A stretch of DNA of 64,000 nucleotides from Cryptomeria japonica. Lineage: Eukaryota; Streptophyta; Pinopsida; Cupressales; Cupressaceae. Location of the stretch: the NCBI RefSeq assembly GCF_030272615.1, contig NC_081415.1, forward strand, positions 366,613,667 to 366,677,666, in the 5' to 3' direction. The position numbers were made by a program, and so were the translations under genes. Every line of letters begins with the position of its first letter. The stretch's first letter is position 1. The notes under the pieces are model-generated. The model saw nothing but the letters and a program-made list of their open reading frames with translations. It did not search any database and was not told the DNA's origin. Positions 1 to 11,945 of the stretch are shown here, in pieces.

Positions 1-6
1 GGCATG

Positions 7-1679
7 TGGTGCAGGAGCACCTATGAAGACCTATGAAGACAAGGTACACTAGGGTCACTAATAGGCCCTATTGAGGATTCAGTGAGAAAAGGAGTCAAAC
101 AAGACCGTTAAGGTCTTAAATCAATGTAATGTGGCCATTAGAGCCAATAAATGATATAAAATGTAATGAAAAGATTAAAAGTTGTAAAATTGTAAAATGT
201 CAATTAGGCCTAAAATAGGCTAATTTTGGGTTTAAAGGGTAGAATAGGTAATATAATGAATAAAATAATGTAATAATGTTTAAAATTTCATTTAATGACC
301 ATTTGAGTTGGTTGGGATGGTTAGTTTTCAAATTGTCAAGTTGACAAATGAAATTGTCAATCTTGACAACTTTTTGAGCAACTTTTGTTGCTATTTTACA
401 AAATAAGGTAGTTATAGGTAGTTGAAGGTTGGTTTCAGCCTTAGGAGGATTTGAAAACTATAAAATAATGTATCTCAATCCACTTTTGGAGAGAGATTTT
501 ATGTATGGTCGAAGACAAAGTGTTTTGAGCAATAAAATTGTATTTTAATGTGCATTTTTTGAGTTTGCATGTTCTTACAGTCTGTTCTTTGGCATTATTG
601 ATGCATTTGAAGATATATAATTAAAATTAATTGGTTTTTAAATGATAGTTAGATGAGTTAAATTCATTTTGGTGGTAGTGGAATTCAATTTGGTTTTCAT
701 TTTTTAAAGTTATCAAAGTTTTTGTCAAAACTACCAAAACCCTTGTTTAGGGTATACAGTGATAATAAAAATGTGATTTCTTTGTTTGGTTTGCATTTCA
801 AGACCCCACACTTGCGAAAGGTGTTGCAGGAGATGCATTATAACTGTCCTAAAAATTTCAGGAAGCCATGATAAGTTTGACATGAGTTATGGGTGGAGGA
901 AGTGAGTAGTTTGCAGAGGGTGACAGAATGGCAGTCACAAAAAAATGTAGCCTCATGCGGGGGCCATATCTCGAAGTTAAACCGTTGGATTTTTCTAAAT
1001 TTTGGATATGTTGTTCCAAATAAAAATTTTCAGAATCTCACTTGAGAGATTGAGGAATTTTCAACCGGTTCAAAAGTTATATACCTTTGTGTATAGGTAT
1101 ATCTAAGAGGACAACAAGAAGGTAACTTTGGTTTTATTTAATCAAAAAGTTGTTTTTTATTAGACTAATGGTATGATGGAGTGTGAACAGAGAATAGGGT
1201 GAGTAGTGAAGTCATTCTAATTCTTAGAGAGACCTTTGAATGGATGGTTTGTGTGTTGGATTTGTGAAGGTTGCAATTGACTGTCATAAAGACAGCATAA
1301 CAGTGTTTTGTTTGGAGTTGTTGCAGACCTCCTTAAGGTCATCAGTGGGTGTAAACAATCAAATACAATCTTAGAATAGTATACCAATGTGTTAAGGTAT
1401 TTAAACCCCAAGTGAAAGGTGTGAATCCTAGTTGTGAGCCTAGGGGAAGTGAGTAGGTGATAAACCTTGTTATTGCAATCAACAGGCATATTGTTGTCAT
1501 GATCAAGCAAGGTCAATGATGGTGTTAAGTTAGTATGGGGAGTTTGGTGGATTAAGGATGCATGATTTGACCATCGAAAGGTCTTGATAGGTGATTTGAG
1601 TAGGTGTGTTTTAGCCAAGCAAAATTGAGGGGTAAGGTAGTACAAGATTTTTTGTTGAGATCCACTACTCTTTGCATCA
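7..1679 (+). repeat. LTR 1 of tandem array
   Basis: Runs from TGGTGCAGG to TTTGCATCA. A TATA-like CTATAAAATA lies at 458-467, and an AATAAA-type signal in GAGCAATAAAATTG follows near 529-540, giving the usual U3/R order. The primer site TGGTATCAGAG starts two bases after the LTR, at 1682. Confidence 0.85.
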
Positions 1680-1681
1680 AG

Positions 1682-1693
1682 TGGTATCAGAGA
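1682..1693 (+). promoter_or_regulatory. Primer binding site, initiator-Met tRNA type
   Basis: TGGTATCAGAG matches the complement of the 3' end of plant initiator tRNA-Met, the common primer of plant LTR elements. The same site recurs after the other LTRs at 4245, 6816 and 9377. It is absent after the fifth LTR, as expected for the 3' end of the insertion. Confidence 0.85.
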
Positions 1694-1740
1694 AAACAAA
1701 ACGTCTGTGATGTGTGTAGGAATCCTAGATAGGTGAGAAG

Positions 1741-2488
1741 ATGTATTTGACAAGGTCAGAAAGAGAGTTGTATAATGCTTTCAAAGAATACTTGGTTGGT
1801 GGAAGGAAGCAAAAAGGAAAAGAAGTAGAGAGAAAGAAGACAAGAGAGGAAGATGAGAGAAAGAAGAAAGAAGAAGAGAGGAAAAGGAGAGATGAAGAAG
1901 AGTTGAGTAGATTGAAGAAAGAACTTGGTGAGATTGATGAGAAGTTAAGAAGACTTACAGAAGAGAGGGATCAAATTGAGAAGGGAAAATTAACATTGGG
2001 AAGCACAAATGAAGTTGACGTTGGAAAACCTAGAGAGGAAAGTGAAGAGTTGGCACTTGAGGGTGCAAAAGAGGATAGTTTGGCCTGTGAAGGGGCTAAT
2101 AGCAGAAAAGAAGAAGGCTAATGAGGAAGCGTTGAAGGTGAATGATGAGTTGCGATGCCAAGGTGAATGGCATGAGAATGAGAATGAATTTGGTGAAGGA
2201 GAAGAACCTGATCTATGGACATTGTATGCAGCCATAGAGGAAGAATGGAGAAGCCATGGTGGGGTTGACCCACTTGAGGTGTTGGCACAAAAGGTTCCTA
2301 TGATGGAACAAGTTGATATTATAAATAATGATGACACTATATTTGTTTTTCCTAATCTTTTTTATGCAGGTTTGCAGAGCATTTACTTGGATGACAATGT
2401 TGGAGGTGCTTATATTGAGTACCATTTGCTAGGGAGGATTTGCAAAGAGCCACCAAAGCATAGAAATTCTCTTGCAGGGTACAAATAG
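1741..2488 (+). pseudogene. Array internal-domain ORF, unit 1 (frameshifted)
   Basis: Begins MYLTRSERELYNAFKEYL, followed by a Lys/Glu/Arg-rich stretch predicted to form a long coiled coil (about residues 25-90). An extra A near 1972, compared with unit 2, shifts the frame. The rest of the protein continues in the next frame from about 2009 to 2488. It then stops at TAG where unit 2 has CAG. I do not recognise the family. There are no zinc knuckles, protease or other retroviral domains. Confidence 0.7.
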
Positions 2489-2567
2489 CAAGTACCTATG
2501 AATTGGAAGATCAGAAAGAGGAGGCAGCCATTCAAGGGGACCTTGAATTCTTTTGTCCCCGTGAGTA

Positions 2568-4242
2568 TGGTGCAGGAGCACCTATGAAGACCTATGAAGA
2601 CAAGGTACACTAGGGTCACTGAGAGGCCCTATTGAGGATTGAATGAGAAAATGAATCAAACAAGACGTTTAAGGTCTTGAATCAATGTAATGTGGCCATT
2701 AGAGCCAATAAATGATATAAAATGTAATGAAAAGATCAAAAGTTGTAAAATTGTCAAAATTGGCAATTAGGCCTAAAATAGGCTAATTTTGGGTTTAAAG
2801 GGTAGAATAGGTAATATAATGAATAAAATAATGTAATAATGTTTAAAATGTCATTTAATGACCATTTGAGTTGGTTGGGATGGTTAGTTTTCAAATTGTC
2901 AAGGTGACAAATGAAATTGTCAATCTTGACAACTTTTTGAGCAACTTTTGTTGCTATTTTGCAAAATTAGGTAGTTATAGGTAGTTGAAGGTTGGTTTCA
3001 GCCTTAGGAGGATTGGAGAACTATAAAATAATTTATTTTAATCCACTTTTGGATAGAGAGTTGATGTATGGTCGAAGACAAAGTGTTTTGAGCAATAAAA
3101 TTGTATTTTAATGTGCATTTTCTGAGTTTGCACGTTCTTACAGTCTATTCTTTGACATTTTTGATGCATTTGAAGATATATATTTAAAATAAATTTGTTC
3201 TAATATGAAATCCAAATGAATTAACTTAATTTTTGTGGTAGTGGCATCCAATTTGGTTTTCATTTGTTAAAGTTATCAAAGTTTTTGTCAAAACTGTCAA
3301 AACCCTTGTTTAGGGCATACAATGATAATAAAAATGTGATTTCTTTGTTTGGTTTGTGTTTCAAGACCCCAAACATTGGAAGAGTGTTGGTGGAGATGTA
3401 TTATAACATTCCTAAAAAGTTCAGGAAGCCATGATAAGTTTGACTTGAGTTATGGGTGGAGGAAATGAGTAGTTTGTAAAGGGTGACAAAATGACAGTCA
3501 CAAAAAAATGTATCCTAATGTGGGGTCCATATCTCGGCGTTAAACTGTTGGATTTGTCTAAAAATTTTATATGTTATTCCAAATAAACTTCTTCATAATA
3601 TCACCAGAGCGATTGAGGAGTTCGGAATCGGTTCAAAAGTTATATACCTCTTTGTATAGGTATATCTAAGAGGACAGCAAGAAAGTAACTTTGGTTTTAT
3701 TTAATCAAAAAGTTGTTTTTGATTAGCGTAATGGTGTGATGGAGTGTGAACAGAGCATAGGGTGAGTAGTGAATTTATTATAATTCTTAGAAAGACCTTT
3801 GAATGAAGGGTTTATGTGCTGGAATTGTGAAGGTTGCAATTGACTGTCATAAAGACATCATAACAATGTTTTGTTTGGAGTTGTTGCAGACCTAGTTAAG
3901 GTCGTGGTTGGGTGTAATCCATCAAATACAATCTTAGAATAGTCTACCAAGGTGTTATGGTATTGAAACCCCAAGTGCAAGGTGTGAATCCTAGTTGTGA
4001 GCCTAAGGGAAATGAGTAGGTGATAAACCTTGTTTTTGCAATCAAGAGGCATATTGTTGTCATGATCAAGAAAGGTCAATGATTGTGTTAAGTTAGTATG
4101 CGGAGTTTGGTGGATTAAGGATGCATGATTTGAACATTGAAAGGTCTTGATAGGTGATTTGAGTAGGTGTGTTTTAACCAAGCAAAATTGAGGGGTAAGG
4201 TAGTCCAAGATTTTTTGTTGAGATCCACTACTCTTTGCATCA
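2568..4242 (+). repeat. LTR 2 of tandem array
   Basis: Same structure as LTR 1, with TATA-like CTATAAAATA at 3021-3030 and AATAAA in GAGCAATAAAATTG near 3091-3100. It is shared by the internal domains on both sides. Confidence 0.85.
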
Positions 4243-4303
4243 AGTGGTATCAAAGCAAGCAAAAGGTCTGGGATGTGTGTAGGAATCCTAGATAGGCGAG
4301 AAG

Positions 4304-5146
4304 ATGTATTTGACAAGGTCAGAAAGAGAGTTGTATAATGCTTTAAAAGAATACTTGGATGGTGGAAGGAAGAAAAAAGGAAAAGAAGTAGAGAGAAAGA
4401 AGACAAGAGAGGAAGATAAGAGAAACAAGAAAGAAAAAGAGAGGAAAAGGAGAGATGAAGAAGAGTTGAGTAGATTGAAGAAAGAACTTGGTGAGATTGA
4501 TGAGAAGTTAAGAAGACTTGTAGAAGAGAGGGAGCAATTGAGAAGGGAAAAAGAACATTGGGAAACACAAATGAAGTTGAGGTTGGAAAACCTACAGAGG
4601 AAAGTGAAGAGTTGGCACTTGAGGGTGCAAAAGAGGATAGTTTGGCCTGTGAAGAGGCTAATAGCAGAAAAGAAGAAAAATAATGAGGAAGTCTTGAAGG
4701 TGAATGATGAGTTGAGATGCCAAGGTGAATGGCATGAGAATGAGAATGAATTTGGTGAAGGAGAAGAACCTGATCTATGGGTATTCTATGCAGCCATAGA
4801 GGAAGAATGGAGAAGCCATGGTGGGGTTGAACCACTTGAGATGTTGGCACAAAAGGTTCATGTGATGGAACAAGTTGATATTATAAATAATGATACTATA
4901 TTTGTTTTTCCTAATCTTTTTTATGCAGGTTTGCAGAGCATTTACTTGGATGACAATATTGGAGGTGCTTATATTGAGTACCATTTGCTTGGGAGGATTT
5001 GCAAAGAGCCACCAAAGCATAGAAATTTTCTTACAGGGTACAAACAGAAAGTACCTATGAATTGGAAGATCAGAAAAAGGAGGCAGACATTCAAGGGGAC
5101 CTTGAATTCATTTGTCCCCGGGAGTATGGTGCAGGAGCACCTATGA
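4304..5146 (+). CDS. Intact 280-residue coiled-coil protein of array unit 2
   Basis: The only uninterrupted copy of the internal-domain ORF. Residues 1-20 (MYLTRSERELYNALKEYL...) are followed by a strongly charged helix rich in K, E and R (about 20-125), a likely coiled coil. A more globular part follows, with an acidic ENENEFGEGEEPD stretch, then a basic tail WKIRKRRQ. The ATG is conserved in all four units, about 60 bp after the primer site. The stop codon lies 20 bp inside the next LTR, so the ORF fills essentially the whole internal domain. Function unknown. It could be a divergent Gag or a captured host sequence; no hallmark decides. A polypyrimidine-CAG stretch at 4905-4928 looks like an intron 3' splice site and may mean the real protein differs. 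Confidence 0.6.
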   Translation: MYLTRSERELYNALKEYLDGGRKKKGKEVERKKTREEDKRNKKEKERKRRDEEELSRLKKELGEIDEKLRRLVEEREQLRREKEHWETQMKLRLENLQRKVKSWHLRVQKRIVWPVKRLIAEKKKNNEEVLKVNDELRCQGEWHENENEFGEGEEPDLWVFYAAIEEEWRSHGGVEPLEMLAQKVHVMEQVDIINNDTIFVFPNLFYAGLQSIYLDDNIGGAYIEYHLLGRICKEPPKHRNFLTGYKQKVPMNWKIRKRRQTFKGTLNSFVPGSMVQEHL

Positions 5147-6813
5147 AGACCTATGAAGATAAGGTACACTAGGGTCACTGATAGGCCCTATTGAGGATTC
5201 AATTAGAAAGGGATTCAAACATGACCTTTAAGGTCTTAAATCAATGTAATGTGGCCATTAGAGCCAATAAATGATATAAAATGTAATGAAAAGATCAAAA
5301 GTTGTAAAATTGTTGAAATTGCCAGTTAGGCCTAAAATAGGCTAATTTTGGGTTTAAAGTGTAGAATAGGTAATATAATGAATAAAATAATGTAATAATG
5401 TTTAAAAGGTAATTTAATGACCATTTGAGTTGGTTGGGATGGTTATTTTTCAAATTGTCAAGTTGACAAATGAAATTGTCAATCTTGACAACTTTTTGAG
5501 CAACCTTTTGAGCAACTTTTGTTGCTATTTTGCAAAATAAGGTAGTTATAGGTATTTGAAGGTTGGTTTCAGCCTTAGGAGTCTTGGAGAACAATAAAAT
5601 AATTTATTTCAATCCACTTTTGGAGATTGAGTTGACATATGGTCGAAGACAAAGTGTTTTGAGCAATAAAATTGTATTTTAATGTGCATTTTATGAGTTT
5701 GCAGGTTCTTACAGTCTGTTCTTTGACATTTTTTATGCATTTGAAGATATATATTAAAAATAAATTTGTTATCATATAAAAGGAAGATGATTTAACTTAA
5801 TTTTGGTGGTAGTGGCATCCAATCTGGTTTTCATTTGTTAAAGTTATCAATGTTTTTGTCAAAACTGTCAAAACCCTTGTTTAGGGTATAAAGTGATAAT
5901 AAAAATGTGATTTCTTTTTTTGGTTTGTATTTCAAGACCCCACACTTGGGAAGGGTGTTGGAGGAGATTTATTATAACTATTCTAAAGATTGTAGGAAGC
6001 CATGATAAGTTTGACACGAGTTATGGGTGGAGGAAGTGAGTAGTTTGCAGAGGGTGACAGAATGTCAGTCACAGAAAAATGTAGCTTGATGCGGGGGCCA
6101 TATCTCAGAGTTAAACTGTTGGATTTGTCTAAATTTTTTATATGTTGTTCCAAATAAATTTCTTCATAATCCCACCATAGTGATTGAGGATTTGTGAACT
6201 GGTTCAAAATTTATATACCTCTTTGTATAGGTATATCTAAGAGGACAGCAAGAAGGTAACTTTGGTTTTATTTAATCAAAAAGTTGTTTTTGATTAGCCT
6301 AAAGGTATGATGGAGTGTGAAAAGAGAATAGTGTGAGTATAGAATTAATTATAATTCTTAGAGATACCTTTTAATGGAGGGTTTGTGTCTTGGATTTTTG
6401 AAGGTTGTAATTCACTGTCATAAAGACAGCATAACAATGTTTTATTTGGAGTTGTTGCAGACCTAGTTAAGGTCATGGTTGGGTGTAAACCATAAAATAC
6501 AATCTTAGAATAGTATACCAAGGTGTAAGGGTATTGAAACCCCAAGTACAAGGTGTGAATCCTAGTTGTGTGCCTAGGGGAAGTGAGTAGGTGATAAACC
6601 TTGCTATTGCAATCAAGAGGCATATTGTTGTCATGATCAAGAAAGGTCAATGATGGTGTTAAGTTAGTATGTGGAGTCTGGTGGACTAAGGATGCATGCC
6701 TTGACCATTGAAAGGTCTGGATAGGTGATTTGAGTAGGTGGGTTTGAACCAAACAAGGTTGAGGGGTAAGGTTGTCCAAGAGTTTTTGTTGAGATCCACT
6801 ACTCTCTGCATCA
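5127..6813 (+). repeat. LTR 3 of tandem array
   Basis: Same termini as LTRs 1 and 2, slightly longer. The extra length is partly a local duplication in the stretch around 5490-5520, where 'ttttgagcaac' occurs twice in succession. Confidence 0.85.
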
Positions 6814-6874
6814 AGTGGTATCAGAGCAAGAAAAAGGTCTGGGATGTGTGTAGGAATCCTAGATAGGTGAGAAG

Positions 6875-7615
6875 ATGTATTTGACAAGGTTCGAAAGAGA
6901 GTTGTATAATGCTTTCAAAAAATACTTGGATGGTGGAAGGAAGAAAAAAGGAAAAGAAGTAGAGAGAAAGAAGACAAGAGAGAAAGATGAGAGAAAGAAG
7001 AAAGAAGAAGAGAGGAAAAGGAGAGATGAAGAAGAGTTGAGTAGATTGAAGAAAAAACTTGCTGAAATTGATGAGAAGTTAAGAAGACTTGTAGAAGAGA
7101 GGGAGAAATTGAGAAGGGAAAATGAACATTGGGAAGCACAAATGAAGTTGAGGTTGGAGAACCTAGTGAGGAAAGTGAAGAGTTCGCACTTGAGGGTTTA
7201 AAAGAGGATAGTTTGGCCTATGAAGAGGCTAATAGCAGAAAAGAAGAATGCTAATAAGGAAGCCTTGAATGTGAATGATGAGTTGAGATGCCAAGGTGAA
7301 TGGCATGAGAATGAGAATGAATTTGGTGAAGGAGAAGAACCTGATCTATGGGCATTGTATGTAGCCATAGAGGAAGAATGGAGAAGTTGTGGTGGGGTTG
7401 ACCTACTTGAGATGTTGGCACAAAAGGTTCCTATGATGGAACAAGTTGATATTATAAATAATGATGACACTATATTTTTTTTTCCTAATATTTTTTATGC
7501 AGGTTTGCAGAGCATTTACTTGGATGACAATGTTGGAGGTGCCTATATTGAGTACCATTTGCTTGGGAGGAGTTTCAATGAGCCACCAAAGCATAGAAAT
7601 TTTCTTGCAGGGTAA
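6875..7615 (+). pseudogene. Array internal-domain ORF, unit 3 (nonsense-broken)
   Basis: Matches unit 2 from MYLTRFERELYNAFKKYL through the coiled coil, then stops with TAA at 7199-7201 where unit 2 reads a CAA glutamine codon. The remainder is open from about 7220 in the same alignment and ends at another TAA at 7613-7615. Both stops are simple substitutions, consistent with neutral decay. Confidence 0.7.
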
Positions 7616-7700
7616 AAATAGCAAGTACCTATGAATTGGAAGATCGGAAAGAGGAGGCATCCATTCAAGGGGACCTTGAATTCTTTTGTCCCCGGGAGTA

Positions 7701-9374
7701 TGGTGCAAGAGCACCTGTGAAGACCTATGAAGACAAGGTACACTAGGGTCACTGATAGGCTCTATTGAGGATTCAATGAGAAAAAGAGTAAAAAGAGACC
7801 TTTAAGGTCTTGAATCAATGTAATATGGCCATTAGAGCCAATAAATGATATAAAATGTAATGAAAAGATCAAAAGTTGTAAAATTGTCAAAATTGGCAAT
7901 TAGGCCTAAAATAGGCTAATTTTGGGTTTAAAGGGTAGAATAGGTAATATAATGAATAAAATCATGTATTAATGTTTAAAAATTAATTTAATGACCATTT
8001 GAGTTGGTTGGGATGGTTAGTTTTCAAATTGTCAAGTTGACAAATGAAATTGTCAATCTTGACAACTTTTTGAGCAACTTTTGTTGCTATTTTGCAAAAT
8101 AAGGTAGTTATAGGTAGTTGAAGGTTGTTTCAAGCCTTAGAAAGCTTGGAGCACTATAAAATAATGTATTTCAATCCAATTTTGGAGAGAGAGTTTATGT
8201 ATGGTTGAAGACAAAGTGTTTTGAGCAATAAAATAGTATTTTAATGTGTATTTTCTGAGATTACACGTTTTTACAATTTGTTCTTTGACATTTTTTATGC
8301 ATTTGAAGATATATATTTAAAATAAATTTGTTCTAAGATGATAGGAAGATGAGATAAATTCACTTTGGTGGTAGTGGCATCCAATTTGGTTTTCATTTGT
8401 TAAAGTTATCAAAGTTTTTGTCAAAACTGTCAAAACCCTCGTTTAGGGCATACAGTGATAATAAAAATGTGATTTATTTGTTTGGTTTGAATTTAAAGAC
8501 CCCACACTTGGGAAGGGTGTTGGAGGAGATGTATCATAAATTTCCTAAAAAGTGCAAGAAGCCATGATATTTTTGACATGAGCTATGGGTGGAGGAAGTG
8601 AGAAGTTTGCAGAGCGTGAAAGAATGACAGTCACAGAAAAATGTAGCCTAATGCGGGGACCATATCTCGAAGTTAAACTGTTGGATTTGTCTACATTTTT
8701 TATATGTTGTTCCAAATCAATTTCTTCATAATCTCACCAAAGAGATTGATTAGTTTCAAACCTATTCAAAAGTTATATACCTATGTGTATAGGTATATAT
8801 AAAAGGACAGCAAGAAGGTAACTTTGTTTTTATTTAATCAAAAAGTTATTTTTGATTAGCGTAACGGTATGATGGAGTGTGAACATAGCATAGTGTGAAT
8901 AGCAAAGTCATTAGAATTCTTAGAGAGACATTTTAATGGAGGGTTTGTGTGTTGGATTTGTGAAGGTTGCAATTGACTGTCATAAAGACAGCATAACCGC
9001 GTTTTGTTTGGAGTTGTTGGAGACCTAGTTAAGGTCATGGTTGGGTGTAAACCATCAAATACAATCTTAGAATAGTCTACCAAGGTGTTAGGGTATTGAA
9101 ACCCCAAGTGCAAGGTGTGAATCCTAGTTATGAGCCTAGGGGAAGTGAGTAGATGATAAACCTTGTTATTGCAATCAAGAGGCATATTGTTGTCATGATC
9201 AAGAAAGGTCAATGATGGTGTTAAGTTAGTATGTGGAGTTTGGTGGATTAGGGATGCATGCTTTGACCATTGAAAGGTCTTGATAGGTGATTTGAGTAGG
9301 TGAGTTTGCACCAAGCAAGGTTTAGGGTAAGGTTGTCCAAGATTTTTTGTTGAGATGCACTATTCTCTGCATCA
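7701..9374 (+). repeat. LTR 4 of tandem array
   Basis: Starts TGGTGCAAGAGCACC, one change from the consensus start, and ends TCTGCATCA. A primer site follows at 9377. Confidence 0.85.
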
Positions 9375-9435
9375 AGTGGTATCAGAGCAAGCAAAAGGTC
9401 TAGGATGTGTGTAGGAATCCTAGATAGGTGAGAAG

Positions 9436-10182
9436 ATGTATTTGACAAGGTCAAAAAGAGAGTTGTATAATGCTTTAAAAGAATACTTGGATTGTGGAAG
9501 GAAGCAAAAAGGAAAAGAAGTAGAGAGAAAGAAGACAAGAGAGGAAGATGAGAGAAAGAAGAAAGAAGAAGAGATGAAAAGGAGAGATGAAGAAGAGTTG
9601 AGTAGATTGAAGAAAGAACTTGGTGAGATTGATGCTAAGTTAAGAAGACTTGGAGAATAGAGGATGAAATTGAGAAAGGAAAATGAACATTGGGAAGCAC
9701 ATATGAAGATGAGGTTGGAAAACCTAGAGAGGAAAGTGAAGAGTTGGCAGTTGAGGGTGCAAAAGAGGATAGTTTGGCCTGTGAAGAGGCTTATAGAAGA
9801 AAAGATGAAGGATAATGAGGAATCCTTGAAGGTGAATGATGATTTGAGATGCCAAGGTGAATGGCATGAGAATGAGAATGAATTTGGCAAAGGAGAAGAA
9901 CCTGATCAATCGGCATTATATGTAGCCATAGAGGAAGAATGGAGAAGCCATGGAGGGGTTGACCCACTTGAGATGTTGGCACAAAAGGCTCCTATGATGG
10001 AACAAGTTGATATTATAAATAATGATGACACTATATTTATTTTTCCTAATCTTTTTTATGCAGGTTTGCAGAGCATTTACTTGGATGACAATGTTGGAGA
10101 TGCTTATATTGAGTACTATTTGCTTGGGAGGAGTTGCAATGAGCCACCAAAGCATAGAAATTTTCTTGCAGGGTACAAATAG
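9436..10182 (+). pseudogene. Array internal-domain ORF, unit 4 (nonsense-broken)
   Basis: Open from MYLTRSKRELYNALKEYL to a TAG at 9658-9660 where other units read GAG. It continues in the same frame from 9664 to 10182, again ending in TAG where unit 2 has CAG. Apart from these stops the protein is alignable over its full length with unit 2. Confidence 0.7.
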
Positions 10183-10261
10183 AAAGTACCTATGAATTGG
10201 AAGATCAGAAAGAGGAGGCAGCCATTCAAGGGGACCTTGAATTCATTTGTCCCCAAGAGTA

Positions 10262-11945
10262 TGGTGCAGGAGCACCTATGAAGACCTATGAAGACCTATG
10301 AAGACAAGGTACACTAGGGTCACTGATAGGCCCTATTGAGGATTCAATGAGAAAAGGATTCAAAAAATACCTTTAAGGTCTTGAATCAATGTAATGTGGC
10401 CATTAGAGCCAATAAATGATATAAAATGTAGTGAACAGATCAAAAGTTGTAAAATTTTCAAAATTGGCAATTAGGCCTAAAATAGGCTAATTTTGGGTTT
10501 AAAGGGTAGAATAGGTAATATAATGAATAAAAGCATGTAATAATGTTTAAAAGGTAATTTAATGACCATTTGAGTTGGTTGGGATGGTTAGTTTTCAAAT
10601 TGTCAAGTTGACAAATGAAATTGTCAATCTTGACAACTTTTTGAGCAACTTTTGTTGCCATTTTGCAAAATAAGGTAGTTATAGGTAGTTGAAGGTTGGT
10701 TTTGGCCTTAGAAGGCTTGGAGCACTATAAAAGAATGTATTTCAATCCAATTTTGAAGAGAGAGTTGATGTATGGTCGAAAACAAAGTGTTTTGAGCAAT
10801 AAAATTGTATTTTAATGTGCATTTTCTGAGTTTGCACATTCTTACAGTCTTTTCTTTGACATTTTTGATGCATTTGAAGATATATATTTAAAATAAATTT
10901 GTTCTGAGATGATAGGCAGATGGGTTAACTTCATTTTTTTGGTAGTGGCAACCAATTTGTTTTTCATTTGTTAAAGTTATCAAAGCTTTTGTCAAAACTG
11001 TCAAAACCCTTGTTTAGGGCATACAGTGATAATAAAAATGTGATTTATTTGTTTGGTTTGAATTTCAAGACCCCACACTTGGGCAGGGTGTTGGAGGAGA
11101 TGTATTATAACTATCCTAAAAATTGCAGGAATCCATGATATGTTTTACATGAGTTATGGGTGGAGGAAGTGAGTAGTTTGCAGAGGGTGACAGAACGACA
11201 GTCACAAAAAAATTTAGCCTGATGCGGGGGCCATATCTTGGATTTAAACTGTTGTATTTGTCTACATTTTGGATATGTTGTTCTAAATCAATTTCTTCAT
11301 AATCTCACTAGAGTTATTGAGGATTTTTGAATTGGTTAAAAAGTTATATACCTCTGTGTATAGGTATATCTTAGAGGACAACAAGAAGGTAACTTTGGTT
11401 TTATTTAATCAAAAAGTTGTTTTGATTAGCCTAATGGTATGATGGAGTGTGAATAGAGTATAGTGTGAGTAGTGAAGTCATTATAATTCTTAGAGAGACC
11501 TTTGAATGGAGGGTTTGTGTGTTGGATTTGTGAAGGTTGCAATTGACTGTCATAAAGACAGCATAATCGTGTTTTGTTTGGAGTTGTTGCAGACCTAGTT
11601 AAGGTCATGGTTGGGTGTAAACCATCAAATACAATCTTAGAATATTCTACCAAGGTGTTAGGTTATTGAAACCCCAAGTTCAAGGTGTGAATCCTAGTTG
11701 TGAGCCTAGGGGAAGTGAGTAGGTGATAAACCTTGTTATTGCAATCAAGAGGCATATTGTTGTCATGATCAAGAAAGGTCAATGATGGTGTTAAGTTAGT
11801 ATGTGGAGTTTGGTGGATTAAGGATGCATGCTTTGACTATTGAAAGGTCTTGATAGGTTATTTGAGTAGGTGTGTTTTAACTAAGCAAGGTTGAGGTGTA
11901 AGGTTGTCCAAGAGTTTTTGTTGAGATCCACTATTCTCTGCATCA
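10262..11945 (+). repeat. LTR 5 (3' terminal) of tandem array
   Basis: Ends exactly at CATCA, where the other LTRs end. It is followed not by a primer site but by GCCTG and copia RNase H coding sequence, which fixes the right border of the insertion. Confidence 0.88.

Larger units (their letters stand above)
7..11945 (+). mobile_element. Complete tandem array of a non-autonomous LTR retroelement (5 LTRs, 4 internal domains)
   Basis: Five LTRs of about 1.68 kb start at 7, 2568, 5127, 7701 and 10262, each opening TGGTGCAGGAGCACC (one variant). They end in CATCA at 1679, 4242, 6813, 9374 and 11945. Four internal domains of about 0.89 kb lie between them, so the period is about 2.56 kb. Each internal domain begins with a tRNA-Met primer site. 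Bases 2-6 (GCATG) and 11946-11950 (GCCTG) look like a 5-bp target duplication with one mismatch, and sequence beyond 11945 is copia RNase H. I therefore read this as one insertion, (LTR-internal)x4-LTR, complete in the window. No protease, RT or integrase is present, so it depends on another element. Units differ by scattered substitutions and small indels, so the array is not recent. Confidence 0.88.

Noticed and set aside
1217-1753. Minus-strand ORF (178 codons), with counterparts at 3858-4850, 6345-6887 and 8856-9314
   Set aside because: Lies within the LTR and internal start of each array unit, opposite a clearer plus-strand ORF. It is open mainly because the plus strand is A/G-rich there, and is not preserved equally in the units.
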